This document shows, piece by piece, positions 50,423 through 60,719 of a DNA stretch of 64,000 nucleotides (positions within the stretch are counted from its first letter, which is position 1; each line of letters begins with the position of its first letter). Source of the DNA: an uncultured bacterium (GTDB taxonomy: Bacteria > Bacillota > Clostridia > Oscillospirales > Ruminococcaceae); contig CAKXHL010000001.1 in assembly GCA_934875375.1 (NCBI GenBank), positions 124,001 to 188,000 on the forward strand, written 5' to 3'. Position numbers and translations under genes: made by a program. The notes beneath the pieces were generated by a model, which had not been told where the DNA came from, made no database searches, and worked only from the letters and a program-made list of their open reading frames with translations.

Positions 50423-53400
50423 ATGGATTCCAATTGCTTCGGCGCGCTGTTCGGCGGCCTGTGCTCCAATTTGCCGGACTGTATGGCGCAGGCGCAGGTG
50501 GCGTCCATGACCGTTTCCCGGGAAAAAGCGGAACTGCGGGTGGGGCTGCGGATGGCCTCCATTGCACCGAAAGCCCGGCTGTATGAAGTGCAAAAGCAAC
50601 TGTGTGAAAAGCTGCGGCTGAAAAAATGCGTTCTGTCTCCCCAATATGATGTATCGCTGCTGGACGGCAGCTATATAGAACAGGTAGTGGAGGAACTGCG
50701 CCACCGCAACTGCTTGGTCAATGGTTTTTTGGACGGGGTGAGCGCTGATTATCAGGGCGGCGTGATGCAGATTCATTTAAAACGGGGAGGGCTCGCTCTG
50801 TTGCAAAGCGCCGGAAGCGACCGGCGGATTCGTGAGATCCTGCGGCAGGAGTTTGGCGCGGACATAGAAGTGGTGTTTGACGGCGTGACTGAACTGGAGG
50901 AATATTCTAAGGAATTCACCCAGTCCGCAGAGGAAAACCGCCAGAAGATTGTAAAAATCCAACAAGAAAAGCAGCAGGCGGTGCAGGAGAAAAAAGCGGC
51001 GCCGGTCAAGTGCCAGACCATTGCCTTTGACACAGGAGACCTGCCGTTTGATAAGGATTCTCTGGCGGTGGTCACCGGACGTGCGATCAAGGAAAAGCCG
51101 GTTTCGTTGGATTCTATTGATGCGGAGAGTGGTAAAGTCACTGTTTGGGGCGATATTTTCGCAGTGGACAGCCGAGAATCTCGGGATGGTTCCAAGGTGA
51201 TTTTGGCGATCCATTTTACCGATTATACCAGTTCCAATGTGATGAAGGTCATTACTGAAAAGGAAAAAGCGGCGATCTATGAATCGCTGACCAAAGGCAA
51301 GACGGTGCTGGTACGGGGAGAAGCCTCTTACGATAAATATGATGGGGAAATTTCCATCCGGCCGTACGACATTTGCACCGTGAAAAAACTGATCCGACAG
51401 GATCAGGCGGATCAAAAGCGGGTAGAACTGCATGCCCATACCAAAATGTCCGCTATGGATGCTGTGGTAACCGCCAAGGATTTGGTTAACCGGGCATATG
51501 AGTGGGGGCACAAGGCCATTGCCATCACGGATCACGGGGTGGTACAGGCATTCCCCGAGGCGGCGGGCGCCGCGGCGGCAATCGCCAAATCCGGTGGGAA
51601 TTTCAAGGTTATTTATGGGGTGGAAAGCTACTTTATCAACGATATGATCCCGATTGTCAACGGAGAAAAGGATATGCCGCTGATGGGTTCCTACATCGTT
51701 TTTGATCTGGAGACTACCGGCCTTTCTGCTGGGAACGACCGGATCACAGAAATCGGTGCGGTGAAGCTGGAAAACGGGGAGGTACTGGACTCCTTTAATA
51801 TTTTTGTCAACCCCCAGCGCCCCATCCCCGAAAAAATCACACAGCTGACTGGTATTACCGACGAGATGGTGGCTGACGCACCGCTGGAAGAAGAGGCGCT
51901 GCGGCAATTTTACGCTTTCTGCGGCGGGGAAGATGCCGTGCTGGTAGCACACAATGCGCCGTTTGACACGGGATTTATCAAAGCGGCGGCTAGCCGCTGC
52001 AAAATGCCGTATCGGTTTACCGCGATCGATACAGTGCCCATTGCGAGAAAGCTGTTTCCGAATCTGCGCAATCATAAGTTGGATACGGTGGCCAAGCACC
52101 TCCAGCTGGGTAATTTTAATCATCATCGGGCCTGCGATGACGCGCGCATTCTGGCAGAAATCTACATCAAGCTGACACAGATCCTCCAAAAAGAAAAAGA
52201 AATCCAAAGCATCCAGCAGATTAATACCGGACTGTCCGGGGTGGATTATAAAAATGCCTACTCCTATCATCAGATCATTCTGGTCAAGAATCTGACGGGT
52301 TTAAAAAACCTTTACCAGCTGGTTTCCAAATCTCACCTTGACTATTATTATAAAAAGCCGCGCATCCCCAAAAGTGAGCTGATCCGTTATCGGGAGGGGC
52401 TGATTTTGGGAAGTGCCTGTGAGGCAGGCGAGCTGTTTCGGGCGGTGGTAGATGGAAAAAGCTGGGGCGAACTTTGCAGCATTGCCAAGTTTTACGACTT
52501 CTTGGAAATTCAGCCGATTCAGAATAATATGTTTATGGTTCATAATGGTACCGCCAAGGATGAAGAACAGCTTCGCAGTTACAACCGGACCATTGTACGG
52601 CTTGGTGATACGTTGAAGATTCCGGTATGCGCCACCTGTGACGTACATATGATGGACGAAAAGGACAACATTTTCCGGCAGATTCTGCTGGCAGGCATGG
52701 GCTTTAAAGATACTGACCAACAGTCGCCTTTATATTTGCGGACGACGGATGAAATGCTGCGGGAATTTTCCTATCTGGGCGAGGAAAAGGCCTATGAGGT
52801 AGTTGTGACTAACCCCAACAGCATTGCCGACCGGGTGGAGAAAATCAAACCGATTCCCGACGGCACTTTTACACCGACCATCGAAGGGGCAGAAGAAGAC
52901 CTGCAGAACATCACATGGAGCAAGGCGCGGGAAATTTACGGCGATCCGGTGCCGGATCTGGTAGCCAAACGGCTGGACCGGGAATTGACTTCCATCATCA
53001 AGCATGGTTTTGCGGTACTGTATATCATTGCCCAAAAGTTGGTTTGGAAGTCGGTGGAAAACGGCTATCTGGTAGGTTCCCGTGGATCGGTGGGATCTTC
53101 GTTTGTGGCGACAATGGCTGGTATTTCAGAGGTCAATCCACTGCCGCCCCATTACGTCTGCCCCCACTGTAAGCACAGCGAATTTATTACCGACGGTTCC
53201 TACGGCTCCGGATTCGACCTGCCGGCCCAAAATTGCCCGGAGTGTGGTACGCCGTATCAACGGGATGGTCACGACATTCCCTTTGAGACTTTTTTAGGCT
53301 TTAACGGCGATAAGGCGCCGGATATCGACCTGAACTTTTCCGGCGAGTATCAGAACCAGGCACACCGCTACACGGAGGAGCTGTTTGGCAAAACCCATGT

Positions 53401-54748
53401 GTTCAAGGCCGGTACCATTTCTACTGTGGCAGAGAAGACCGCTTACGGTTTTGTGAAAAAATATATGGAAGAGCGGGGACGGGTTGTTCATAAGTCGGAG
53501 GAACTTCGGCTGGCAGCCGGTTGCGCCGGAGTCAAACGAACAACCGGCCAGCATCCCGGCGGCATGGTAGTTGTGCCAAATCAGTTTGAGGCCGCCGATT
53601 TTGCGCCGATTCAGCATCCGGCGGATGACGCGGGTTCCGGCATTTTGACGACACATTTTGACTTCCATTCCCTGCATGACACGATTTTGAAGCTGGATCT
53701 GCTGGGCCATGATGTGCCTACTCTGTATAAGCATCTGGAGGACATGACCGGTGTAAAAGTTATGGAAGTAGATACCTCCGATCCGAAGATCTTCAGCCTG
53801 TTTACCTCACCGGAAGCGTTGGGTGTGACGGAGGAGGAAATCTCCTGCAACACCGGTTCGTTGGCGTTGCCGGAAATGGGAACCAATTTTGTCCGGCAGA
53901 TGCTCATTGACGCGCAGCCGAAGACTTTTGCGGACCTTTTGCAGATATCCGGACTGTCTCATGGTACGGATGTATGGCTGGGAAATGCCCAGGAACTGAT
54001 TAAAAATGGCACCTGTACCATCTCTGAAGTAATCGGTACCCGTGACAGTATTATGATTTATCTGATTCAAAAAGGTTTGGACCCCAATATGGCGTTTAAA
54101 ATTATGGAAATTACCCGAAAGGGCAATGCGCCGAAGCTTTTGACCGACGAGCACAAAAAGGCCATGCTGGAACATGGCGTTCCCCAGTGGTATATCGACA
54201 GCTGCCTGAAAATCAAATACATGTTCCCCAAAGCCCATGCTGCAGCCTATGTTATTGCGGCGATCCGGCTGGGGTGGTATAAGATTTATTATCCGCTGGA
54301 ATTCTACGCTACCTTTTTCACCGTTCGAGGTGAGGATTTTGATGCGGACGCTGCCATCAAGGGAAAAGCGGCTGTCAAGATGAAAATGGACGGGCTGAAG
54401 ATGAAAGGAAATGAACGCACTGCAAAAGAAGAAGAGCAGTACAGCAGCTTGCAGATTGTCAACGAGATGCTAGCGCGGGGTTTATCCTTTTTACCAGTAG
54501 ATTTGTTTCGATCGCATGCGACCCAATATCAGGTGGAGGACGGAAAGATCCGGCTGCCGTTTAATGCGTTGAAAGGCCTTGGCGTCAGCGCGGCCCAAAG
54601 CTTACAGGAAGCGGCGGCAGAAGGACCCTATATTTCCAAGGATGAGGTACAGACCCGCGCGGGCGTGTCTAAAGCGGTGATCGAAATTCTCGATCAATCT
54701 GGCGCTTTGGACGGCCTGCCCGATTCCAGCCAGATGACCTTTTTTTAA
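50423..54748 (+). CDS. polC: DNA polymerase III, PolC-type alpha subunit
   Basis: PolC is the replicative polymerase of low-GC Gram-positive bacteria with built-in proofreading. Residue landmarks in 1441: an OB domain at about 220-325, PHP domain starting ELHAHTKMSAMDA at about 333, the inserted 3'-5' exonuclease with FDLETTGLSAGNDRITEIGAV at about 424, and polymerase motifs GSRGSVGSSF at about 885 and PDIDLNFSGEYQNQAH at about 965. A CPHC...CPEC zinc site lies near 912-941. The ATG follows an AAAGGGG site. A strong terminator follows. Confidence 0.98.
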   Translation: MDSNCFGALFGGLCSNLPDCMAQAQVASMTVSREKAELRVGLRMASIAPKARLYEVQKQLCEKLRLKKCVLSPQYDVSLLDGSYIEQVVEELRHRNCLVNGFLDGVSADYQGGVMQIHLKRGGLALLQSAGSDRRIREILRQEFGADIEVVFDGVTELEEYSKEFTQSAEENRQKIVKIQQEKQQAVQEKKAAPVKCQTIAFDTGDLPFDKDSLAVVTGRAIKEKPVSLDSIDAESGKVTVWGDIFAVDSRESRDGSKVILAIHFTDYTSSNVMKVITEKEKAAIYESLTKGKTVLVRGEASYDKYDGEISIRPYDICTVKKLIRQDQADQKRVELHAHTKMSAMDAVVTAKDLVNRAYEWGHKAIAITDHGVVQAFPEAAGAAAAIAKSGGNFKVIYGVESYFINDMIPIVNGEKDMPLMGSYIVFDLETTGLSAGNDRITEIGAVKLENGEVLDSFNIFVNPQRPIPEKITQLTGITDEMVADAPLEEEALRQFYAFCGGEDAVLVAHNAPFDTGFIKAAASRCKMPYRFTAIDTVPIARKLFPNLRNHKLDTVAKHLQLGNFNHHRACDDARILAEIYIKLTQILQKEKEIQSIQQINTGLSGVDYKNAYSYHQIILVKNLTGLKNLYQLVSKSHLDYYYKKPRIPKSELIRYREGLILGSACEAGELFRAVVDGKSWGELCSIAKFYDFLEIQPIQNNMFMVHNGTAKDEEQLRSYNRTIVRLGDTLKIPVCATCDVHMMDEKDNIFRQILLAGMGFKDTDQQSPLYLRTTDEMLREFSYLGEEKAYEVVVTNPNSIADRVEKIKPIPDGTFTPTIEGAEEDLQNITWSKAREIYGDPVPDLVAKRLDRELTSIIKHGFAVLYIIAQKLVWKSVENGYLVGSRGSVGSSFVATMAGISEVNPLPPHYVCPHCKHSEFITDGSYGSGFDLPAQNCPECGTPYQRDGHDIPFETFLGFNGDKAPDIDLNFSGEYQNQAHRYTEELFGKTHVFKAGTISTVAEKTAYGFVKKYMEERGRVVHKSEELRLAAGCAGVKRTTGQHPGGMVVVPNQFEAADFAPIQHPADDAGSGILTTHFDFHSLHDTILKLDLLGHDVPTLYKHLEDMTGVKVMEVDTSDPKIFSLFTSPEALGVTEEEISCNTGSLALPEMGTNFVRQMLIDAQPKTFADLLQISGLSHGTDVWLGNAQELIKNGTCTISEVIGTRDSIMIYLIQKGLDPNMAFKIMEITRKGNAPKLLTDEHKKAMLEHGVPQWYIDSCLKIKYMFPKAHAAAYVIAAIRLGWYKIYYPLEFYATFFTVRGEDFDADAAIKGKAAVKMKMDGLKMKGNERTAKEEEQYSSLQIVNEMLARGLSFLPVDLFRSHATQYQVEDGKIRLPFNALKGLGVSAAQSLQEAAAEGPYISKDEVQTRAGVSKAVIEILDQSGALDGLPDSSQMTFF

Positions 54749-54834
54749 AAAAGGCGGTTTGCTGTATCAGATGGATTGCGACGAATGGAATATTATAAAG
54801 ATGGCATAAAGGGCTGGCTGGAAGAATGAGAAGA

Positions 54835-54877
54835 AAAAGAGCCGGTGAAAAGGTTTTTCCTTTTCACCGGCTCTTTT
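54835..54877 (+). terminator. Terminator of polC
   Basis: A 19-bp perfect stem (54835-54853 with 54859-54877), loop of five T, ending in TTTT. Confidence 0.9.
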
Positions 54878-55708
54878 ATGCTGTTTTAGGTGAAAAAAAC
54901 AGCTTTTATACCAACCAACGAAAACGATGGACAAATCTGGAGACTCAGATATTTTCTGTCGACCGGAAGATAGCTTTTATAAAAACGAGGATTATTTATG
55001 AAAATCAGCCATTGATAATGCTGGTCGGATGTCCATCCAGATCATTTTGTAGATTTTGGATCTGTAAATCTACTGTGGCAGGCGGGCTTCCTTTGTCAGC
55101 CATGCAATATGGCCGGTGATGATGCAGTGGGGCAGTCCACCAAAGGAATGCGGCAGACGGGCGTTTTTTTCACAACGTCCAAAGCGGCGGTATAAAGCTT
55201 GCGCTGCATCAGCGCTTCGTACAGCGCCTGCTCATCGATTAGCCCGCTGCGGGAGTGTTGATTAGAATAGCGCCATCAATTTGTTGGACTTTTTCAGCGG
55301 TTTCCACCAGGAAATCCGCTCTGTATAAAGAAGATTCGGAATGTGAGACTGTCCCTCAAACACAACGGCTTTCATGGGGTTCATCCTTTCGATATTTCTT
55401 GGCTGATAGGGTTGGAACGGGAGGAAGAGAGAATAATGCAATTGATTGTATACAAGCATATTGGGTTTTCGATTTTGTTAATCCTTTTTCGATGCTCATC
55501 AGGAAAAGGGGCCAAGAAAAATACTTTGGTTTGAACCAGGAAAGCGGCAGCGGAATAGAATGTTAACGAGTTGAAAGAACAGGAAGCCGGCGATCATCGG
55601 TTAAAAGTGTTTTGCCGGAAAGATTGACGCCCTGTGCCAACGCAGTGGCTTTTCTTGATTCGGACAAAAAGAAAATGACGTACCTTTTTCAGAACAGGGG
55701 GGATTGAA
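54878..55708. other. Mostly non-coding gap with a pseudogene
   Basis: About 830 bases separate polC from the ABC operon. Besides the dehydrogenase remnant at 55075-55375 I see no intact gene, RNA or clear promoter; 54878-55070 and 55390-55700 read as AT-rich debris with no open frame that resembles a protein. Confidence 0.6.
55075..55375 (-). pseudogene. Remnant of a D-isomer 2-hydroxyacid dehydrogenase
   Basis: Read on the minus strand, the ATG at 55375 (AAAGGA before it) starts MKAVVFEGQSHIPNLLYTE. After a frameshift the sequence continues ADFLVETAEKVQQIDGAIL, then INTPAAGLIDEQALYEAL and QRKLYTAALDVV. This is the C-terminal part of the NAD-binding domain, usually near residues 230-280. A second frame gives LPHCIITGHIAWLTKEARL, the closing motif. 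The middle of the gene, including the substrate domain, is deleted. Glycerate or hydroxypyruvate reductase type is the best guess. Confidence 0.8.
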
Positions 55709-56476
55709 ATGGAGGAAATATTAAAAGTAGAGCGGATTTCCCAAACTTATCAGGCTGAAAACGGAGAATTAACGGCGCTGGACGACATCAGCTTTTCAGT
55801 AGAAAAAGGGGAGTTCGTCAGTATCGTCGGACCGAGCGGATGCGGAAAGTCCACCCTCTTGTCCATCGTGGCCGGAATGATTCGGCCGACATACGGCAGA
55901 GTCCTTTTACAGGGAGAACCGGTAGAAGGGATTTCTCCGCACATTGGATATATGCTGCAACGGGATAACCTGCTGGAATGGAGAAATATTTATCAAAATG
56001 TGGTACTGGGGTTGGAAATTCGGAAAAAATTAACCCGGGAAAACGCAGAATATGCCAACAGTCTGTTAAAAGCATACGGCTTATGGGAATTTCGGGACAA
56101 ATATCCGTCTCAGCTTTCCGGCGGCATGCGGCAGCGGGCCGCCTTAATCCGAACATTGGCAGTAAAACCGGATATCTTTCTTCTGGATGAAGCGTTTTCC
56201 GCACTGGATTACCAGACCCGATTGGCTGTAACTGATGATGTACGGCGTATTTTGAAGTTGGAACAAAAAACAACCCTGATGGTGACCCATGATATTTCGG
56301 AAAGCATCAGCATGTCGGACCGGATTATCGTACTGTCAAAGAGACCGGCACATATTTCCCGGATCATGGAGATCCGTTTTGCTGATCCGGAGTTGACGCC
56401 TTTGCAGCGCCGCGAACAGCACCAGTTTCAGGAATACTTTAATACGATATGGAAAGAGCTTGATGTCCATGTATAA
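55709..56476 (+). CDS. ABC transporter ATP-binding protein (SsuB/TauB type)
   Basis: The ATPase of an importer. The 255-residue chain has Walker A GPSGCGKST (about 43-51), Q-loop near 90, the signature LSGGMRQRAALIRTLA (about 139-154) and Walker B IFLLDEAFSALD. Similarity is to the nitrate/sulfonate/taurine group. GGGG lies before the ATG. The permease start overlaps its end by 14 bases and a binding lipoprotein follows, completing an importer. No riboswitch of the TPP class is seen in the leader. Confidence 0.94.
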   Translation: MEEILKVERISQTYQAENGELTALDDISFSVEKGEFVSIVGPSGCGKSTLLSIVAGMIRPTYGRVLLQGEPVEGISPHIGYMLQRDNLLEWRNIYQNVVLGLEIRKKLTRENAEYANSLLKAYGLWEFRDKYPSQLSGGMRQRAALIRTLAVKPDIFLLDEAFSALDYQTRLAVTDDVRRILKLEQKTTLMVTHDISESISMSDRIIVLSKRPAHISRIMEIRFADPELTPLQRREQHQFQEYFNTIWKELDVHV

Positions 56477-57293
56477 TCAAACGGCTGTGTTGCCAATTTC
56501 AAAGGAGCGGGCCGCTTATCTGCAAAAGCAGAAGCGGAAAAAATATATGATTCGGACAATACAGATTTCAGTTGTCATCATTCTGCTGGCGATGTGGGAA
56601 ATTTTGGCCAATATCGGGGTGATTGACAGCTTTATTATGAGCCAACCATCCCGCATGGTAAAAACATTGCTCAATTTAGGCGAAAACGGGCTTTTGACCC
56701 ATCTGGGCGTTACCTGTATGGAAACGCTGATAGGATTTTTGCTGGGCACGGTGCTGGGAGTTGGTCTGGCGGTGCTGTTGTGGTGGTCGAAAACGCTTTC
56801 TCGCATTTGTGAACCGTTTTTGGTTGTACTCAACGCTCTGCCTAAAATTGCGCTGGGACCGGTTTTTATCGTCTGGGTCGGCGCCGGAATGCAGGCCATC
56901 ATTGTGATGGCGCTGGCAATTTCGTTGATTGTTACGGTGCTGGAAATGCTGAATGGTTTTTTGAGCACCGACGAGGAAATGGTTACAATGGTCCGCACAT
57001 TTGGCGCGGACCGGCGGCAGGTATTTACCAAGGTAGTGATGCCCTCCAATCTGCATACACTTTTTAATTCCATGAAGGTCAATATCGGCCTTTCTCTGGT
57101 TGGAGTCATCGCAGGGGAATTCCTGGTCTCCAAAGCGGGGCTGGGCTATCTCATTGTCTATGGCGGCCAGGTCTTTAAGCTGGATCTGGTGATGACGAGC
57201 GTTGTGATCCTCGCAGTCGTCGCCGCTTTATTATATCAATCGGTCGTGATTACCGAACGGGTAATCACCCGGAAAATGAGCCATAGAAATTGA
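56463..57293 (+). CDS. ABC transporter permease (SsuC/TauC type)
   Basis: Membrane component of the importer, 276 residues, about six transmembrane segments. The EAA loop that contacts the ATPase is around VRTFGADRRQVFTKVVMPSNLHTLF (about 178-202). The start at 56463 overlaps the ATPase gene; GGAAAGAG precedes it. TTG at 56460 and ATG at 56469 are alternatives. Belongs with the ATPase and the lipoprotein. Confidence 0.93.
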   Translation: MSMYNQTAVLPISKERAAYLQKQKRKKYMIRTIQISVVIILLAMWEILANIGVIDSFIMSQPSRMVKTLLNLGENGLLTHLGVTCMETLIGFLLGTVLGVGLAVLLWWSKTLSRICEPFLVVLNALPKIALGPVFIVWVGAGMQAIIVMALAISLIVTVLEMLNGFLSTDEEMVTMVRTFGADRRQVFTKVVMPSNLHTLFNSMKVNIGLSLVGVIAGEFLVSKAGLGYLIVYGGQVFKLDLVMTSVVILAVVAALLYQSVVITERVITRKMSHRN

Positions 57294-57312
57294 TTTTGGA
57301 AGGAGTATCACG

Positions 57313-58314
57313 ATGAAGAAAAGAATGAGCAAATTGCTTTCCCTTTTCTGTGCGGCTGTGTTGGTCATGGGGGTTTTTGCCGGTTGCAGCACACAGAAAA
57401 AACTGCAAAAAGTCACGGTAAGTGAGGTGACCCATTCGGTATTTTACGCCCCGCAGTATGCGGCTATCGAGCTGGGATTCTTTGAAGAAGAAGGCCTGGA
57501 ATTGGAATTGAGCAACGGTGAGGGCGCCGATAAAGTCATGACTGCTGTGCTTTCCGGCAGCGTTGATATCGGTTTTGCCGGTCCGGAGGCTTGTATCTAT
57601 GTTTACAACGAGGGCAAAGAGGATTACATGCAAGTGTTTGCCCAGATGACCCAGCGCGACGGAGCCTTTATTCTGGCGCGGGAAGCGGACGAAAATTTCA
57701 CCTGGGAAAAGCTGAAAGGGAAAAGCCTGCTGCCGGGCAGAAAAGGCGGCGTACCGTATATGACGTTGGAATATGTGGTCAAACAACACGGCATGACCCC
57801 CGGTGTTGATGTGATTTTTGATGACAGCATCCAGTTTTCTGCTATGGCAGGCGCCTTTATCAGCGGTACTGGGGATTATGTAGCGCTGTTTGAGCCAACT
57901 GCTTCCTCTCTGGAGGCAGAAGGAGCAGGATTTATCGTTGCGTCGGTGGGTGCGGAAAGCGGGGAGATCCCCTATACCGCCTACTTTGCGCAGAAGAGCT
58001 TTATCGAAAAGAACGAGGAGCTGATCCAGAGCTTTACCAACGCCATTGCCAAAGGGCTTGCCTGGGTGCAGGAACATACGGCGGCGGAAGTTGCCAAGGT
58101 AATTCAGCCGTCTTTCCCGGATACCGATTTGAAAACATTGGAGACAGTGGTGCAGAACTATAAGGATATCGACGCTTGGCGCGCTGAGCCGGATATGAAA
58201 GAGGAATCCTTCCAAAAACTGCAAACCGTGATGCAGGAAGCGGGAGAGCTGGAAAAAACCGCTCCTTTTTCAGAATTGGTGAACAATTCCTTTGCCGAAA
58301 AGACAAAAAAATAA
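57313..58314 (+). CDS. ABC transporter substrate-binding lipoprotein (NMT1/SsuA-like)
   Basis: The 333-residue binding protein has a signal peptide with lipobox F-A-G-C (Cys at 25), then the NMT1/THI5-like fold with HSVFYAPQYAAIELGFFEEEGLELEL and GSVDIGFAGPEACIYVY. This group binds sulfonates, nitrate or pyrimidine precursors of thiamine; the actual ligand cannot be told from the sequence. GAAGGAG precedes the ATG. A terminator follows at 58329-58373. Confidence 0.92.
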   Translation: MKKRMSKLLSLFCAAVLVMGVFAGCSTQKKLQKVTVSEVTHSVFYAPQYAAIELGFFEEEGLELELSNGEGADKVMTAVLSGSVDIGFAGPEACIYVYNEGKEDYMQVFAQMTQRDGAFILAREADENFTWEKLKGKSLLPGRKGGVPYMTLEYVVKQHGMTPGVDVIFDDSIQFSAMAGAFISGTGDYVALFEPTASSLEAEGAGFIVASVGAESGEIPYTAYFAQKSFIEKNEELIQSFTNAIAKGLAWVQEHTAAEVAKVIQPSFPDTDLKTLETVVQNYKDIDAWRAEPDMKEESFQKLQTVMQEAGELEKTAPFSELVNNSFAEKTKK

Positions 58315-58328
58315 TCTAAGCCGTCAAC

Positions 58329-58373
58329 CGGCCTGCCCGATGCCTGAAAACGGTTCGGGCGGGCCGCTTTTTT
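58329..58373 (+). terminator. Terminator of the ABC operon
   Basis: CGGCCTGCCCGA (58329-58340) pairs with TCGGGCGGGCCG (58355-58366), one wobble pair, followed by CTTTTTTG. Confidence 0.88.
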
Positions 58374-58558
58374 GTGCGGGAGTGTTCCATACAAAAAGCG
58401 GATGAGAGGAAAAAACGAATATGCCGCTGGGAAAATAAAAGAGGAAAGTGCGGAAAAGTGAACTTTTGAAAAAAATTTGTAATGGAATGAACACATTTTT
58501 CTGTTATACTGACCTCGTATAAGGAAACCGGCCAGATGGCAGAAAGAAGGGGAGCACA

Positions 58559-59242
58559 TTGTATAAAATTCTGGTGGTGGATGACGAAACCAATATCCGA
58601 AAGCTTATCGCCAAATATGCAAGCTTTGAAGGGTACCAGGTGGAAGAAGCTTCTAACGGAGAAGCGGCGGTAGGATTGTGCCGTTCCGGCGCTTTCGACT
58701 TAATTGTAATGGATATCATGATGCCGGGAATGAATGGGCTGACCGCTTGCGAAAGGATCAAAGAATTTTCCGACGTACCGATTATTATGCTGTCCGCCCG
58801 CGGGGAGGAATATGATAAGATTTACGGGTTCCGGATGGGAATTGACGATTATGTGGTCAAGCCGTTTTCTCCCAAAGAACTGATGCTGCGTATTCAGGCG
58901 GTGCTGAAACGGTGCGCTCCGCCGGAAGTGGCAAAGAAAAAAGAAGTGTATCAGTGCGGCGGGCTTACAGTGGATTTTACCGCCCGTGTAGTCTGCGTGG
59001 ACGAAGAACCGGTGACCATGTCTCCCAAAGAGTATGATCTGCTTTTTTATATGGTTCGCAATCGGGGAATTGCATTGACGAGAGAAAAATTGATCAATGA
59101 GGTGTGGGGATACGATTATTATGGCGACGCGCGAACGCTGGACACACATATCAAGCTTTTGCGCAAAAGTTTGGGACCGTACAGCTCCAGTATTGTAACG
59201 TTGCGGGGGGTAGGTTATCGTTTTGCGATGGGGCAAGATTAG
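58559..59242 (+). CDS. OmpR-family response regulator
   Basis: A 227-residue regulator with a receiver domain: the DD acidic pair in ILVVDDETN (residues 7-8), the phosphorylatable Asp in FDLIVMDIMMPG (about 51), and a Lys in YVVKPFSPKEL. A C-terminal winged helix has EYDLLFYMVRNRGIALTREKL and DTHIKLLRKSLG. The start is TTG after AAGGGGAG. A TATACT (58504-58509) -10 box with a weak -35 lies upstream. The kinase gene overlaps its end, so the pair is a two-component system of unknown signal. Confidence 0.94.
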   Translation: MYKILVVDDETNIRKLIAKYASFEGYQVEEASNGEAAVGLCRSGAFDLIVMDIMMPGMNGLTACERIKEFSDVPIIMLSARGEEYDKIYGFRMGIDDYVVKPFSPKELMLRIQAVLKRCAPPEVAKKKEVYQCGGLTVDFTARVVCVDEEPVTMSPKEYDLLFYMVRNRGIALTREKLINEVWGYDYYGDARTLDTHIKLLRKSLGPYSSSIVTLRGVGYRFAMGQD

Positions 59243-60719
59243 TATAAAAGGAAAAATCTTCTCCTGCCTTGCAGTCTTTTCCATTTGTATCCTGATTGTT
59301 CTGTGGTTGCTGCAAACGGTTTTCCTAGATGAGTTTTATCAGATGATTAAAGAAAACGAGGTGCGCAGTTACAGCCAGACCATTGCGGATAATATTAACC
59401 TCGAAGATCTGACAGAACTTTTGAATCAGGTTACGGAATCGGGGGATATCTGCGTACATCTGATTGGGGCAAACGGTGAACAGATTCAGGAGAGCGGAAA
59501 GTTTCGCTATTGCTCTCTGCAGGAGATGGACGCAACGGCCAGAGCCATTTTGTTCCGGAAAGTCCAGGAGAAAGGCGGAACAAAAATGGTGTATTTTAAT
59601 GCGGCAGGAAAGGAGAACTTACCCGCTCCGTTTGCGGAGCTGGCCGCTAAGGAAAAAAAGTACCCTTGGCAGGCAAAGCCTCTTTTCTCAGTGTATCAAA
59701 TCCAACAAAGTCTTTCTTATTTCCAAATTGCCGAAAAACTGGACGGGACGCAAGTTATGATCGGGATTAACGCGCGAATTACGCCTTTAAGCGCAACGGT
59801 ACAAATGCTGCGGATACAGATTCTTTGCATTGGCGTGCTGTTTTTTATCCTGGCTGGTTTTTTAGCGGTGTGGATGTCCCGATTTATTGCCAAGCCGATT
59901 GAAGATATCAATCGTTCCTCCAAAGAGTTGGCCAGGGGGAATTATGAAGTCTCGTTCAACGGTCGAGGCTACCGGGAAATCACCGAACTGAGCAACACGC
60001 TCAATGTCACCGCCCAAGCGCTTGGACGGGTGGATCGGCTGCGCAAGGATCTGGTGGCAAATGTTTCCCATGATTTGCGTACGCCGCTGACCATGATTAT
60101 CGGTTACGGCGAAGTGATGCGGGACATTCCGGGAGAAAATACGCCGGAAAATATCCAAATCATCGTGGATGAGGCGCAGCGACTGAGCTTACTGGTCGAT
60201 GATCTTTTGAATCTTTCCCAGGTAGAAGCTGGCGTGCGCCGGATGGAAAAAAGCCGGTTTAACCTGACGGAGGAGATCCGAAAGACACTGTCTCGTTATC
60301 AGAAACTGGTAGAACAGCAGGGCTATACGGTTGCGTTTGAGGCAGAAGGAGATGCATGGGTTTACGCAGATCAGGTTAAAATCGGTCAGGTAGTTTATAA
60401 TTTGATCAACAATGCCATTTCTTTTACTGGAGAAGAAAAAAAGGTCACGGTGCGCCAGAACATCACTGTCTCACAGGTGCGCATTGATGTAATAGATTAT
60501 GGCGTGGGTATTCCGCCAGAGGAGATGGATAGCATTTGGGATCGCTATTACAGCAAAAAAACGCCTCACCGTCGTGCGGTGATTGGAACGGGGCTGGGGC
60601 TTTCAATCGTGAAAGAGGTTCTGCAGCTGCATAACGCCGCTTTCGGCGTGGACAGCAAACCCGAAAAAGGAAGTGATTTTTGGTTTATTCTCCCATTAGA
60701 TCGCGGGCAAGCCTTGTAA
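59223..60719 (+). CDS. Sensor histidine kinase
   Basis: A 498-residue membrane kinase, partner of the regulator. Transmembrane helices at about 10-30 and 198-220 flank an extracytoplasmic domain. HAMP follows (about 220-272). HisKA has NVSHDLRTPL with the phospho-His at about 283. The HATPase domain includes the N-box VVYNLINNAISF, DYGVGIPPEE and GTGLGLSIVKE. The TTG start at 59223 overlaps the regulator by 20 bases. The last codons contain the -35 box of the next gene. Confidence 0.93.
   Translation: MRWGKISIKGKIFSCLAVFSICILIVLWLLQTVFLDEFYQMIKENEVRSYSQTIADNINLEDLTELLNQVTESGDICVHLIGANGEQIQESGKFRYCSLQEMDATARAILFRKVQEKGGTKMVYFNAAGKENLPAPFAELAAKEKKYPWQAKPLFSVYQIQQSLSYFQIAEKLDGTQVMIGINARITPLSATVQMLRIQILCIGVLFFILAGFLAVWMSRFIAKPIEDINRSSKELARGNYEVSFNGRGYREITELSNTLNVTAQALGRVDRLRKDLVANVSHDLRTPLTMIIGYGEVMRDIPGENTPENIQIIVDEAQRLSLLVDDLLNLSQVEAGVRRMEKSRFNLTEEIRKTLSRYQKLVEQQGYTVAFEAEGDAWVYADQVKIGQVVYNLINNAISFTGEEKKVTVRQNITVSQVRIDVIDYGVGIPPEEMDSIWDRYYSKKTPHRRAVIGTGLGLSIVKEVLQLHNAAFGVDSKPEKGSDFWFILPLDRGQAL

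Noticed and set aside
50777..52270. 497-codon frame antisense to polC
   Set aside because: The polC sense frame has complete conserved domains; the antisense translation is His/Gln/Arg-rich and unlike any protein.
55560..55708. TPP riboswitch before the NMT1-like ABC operon
   Set aside because: Neither the CUGAGA nor the ACCUGAUCUGG-type segments are present.
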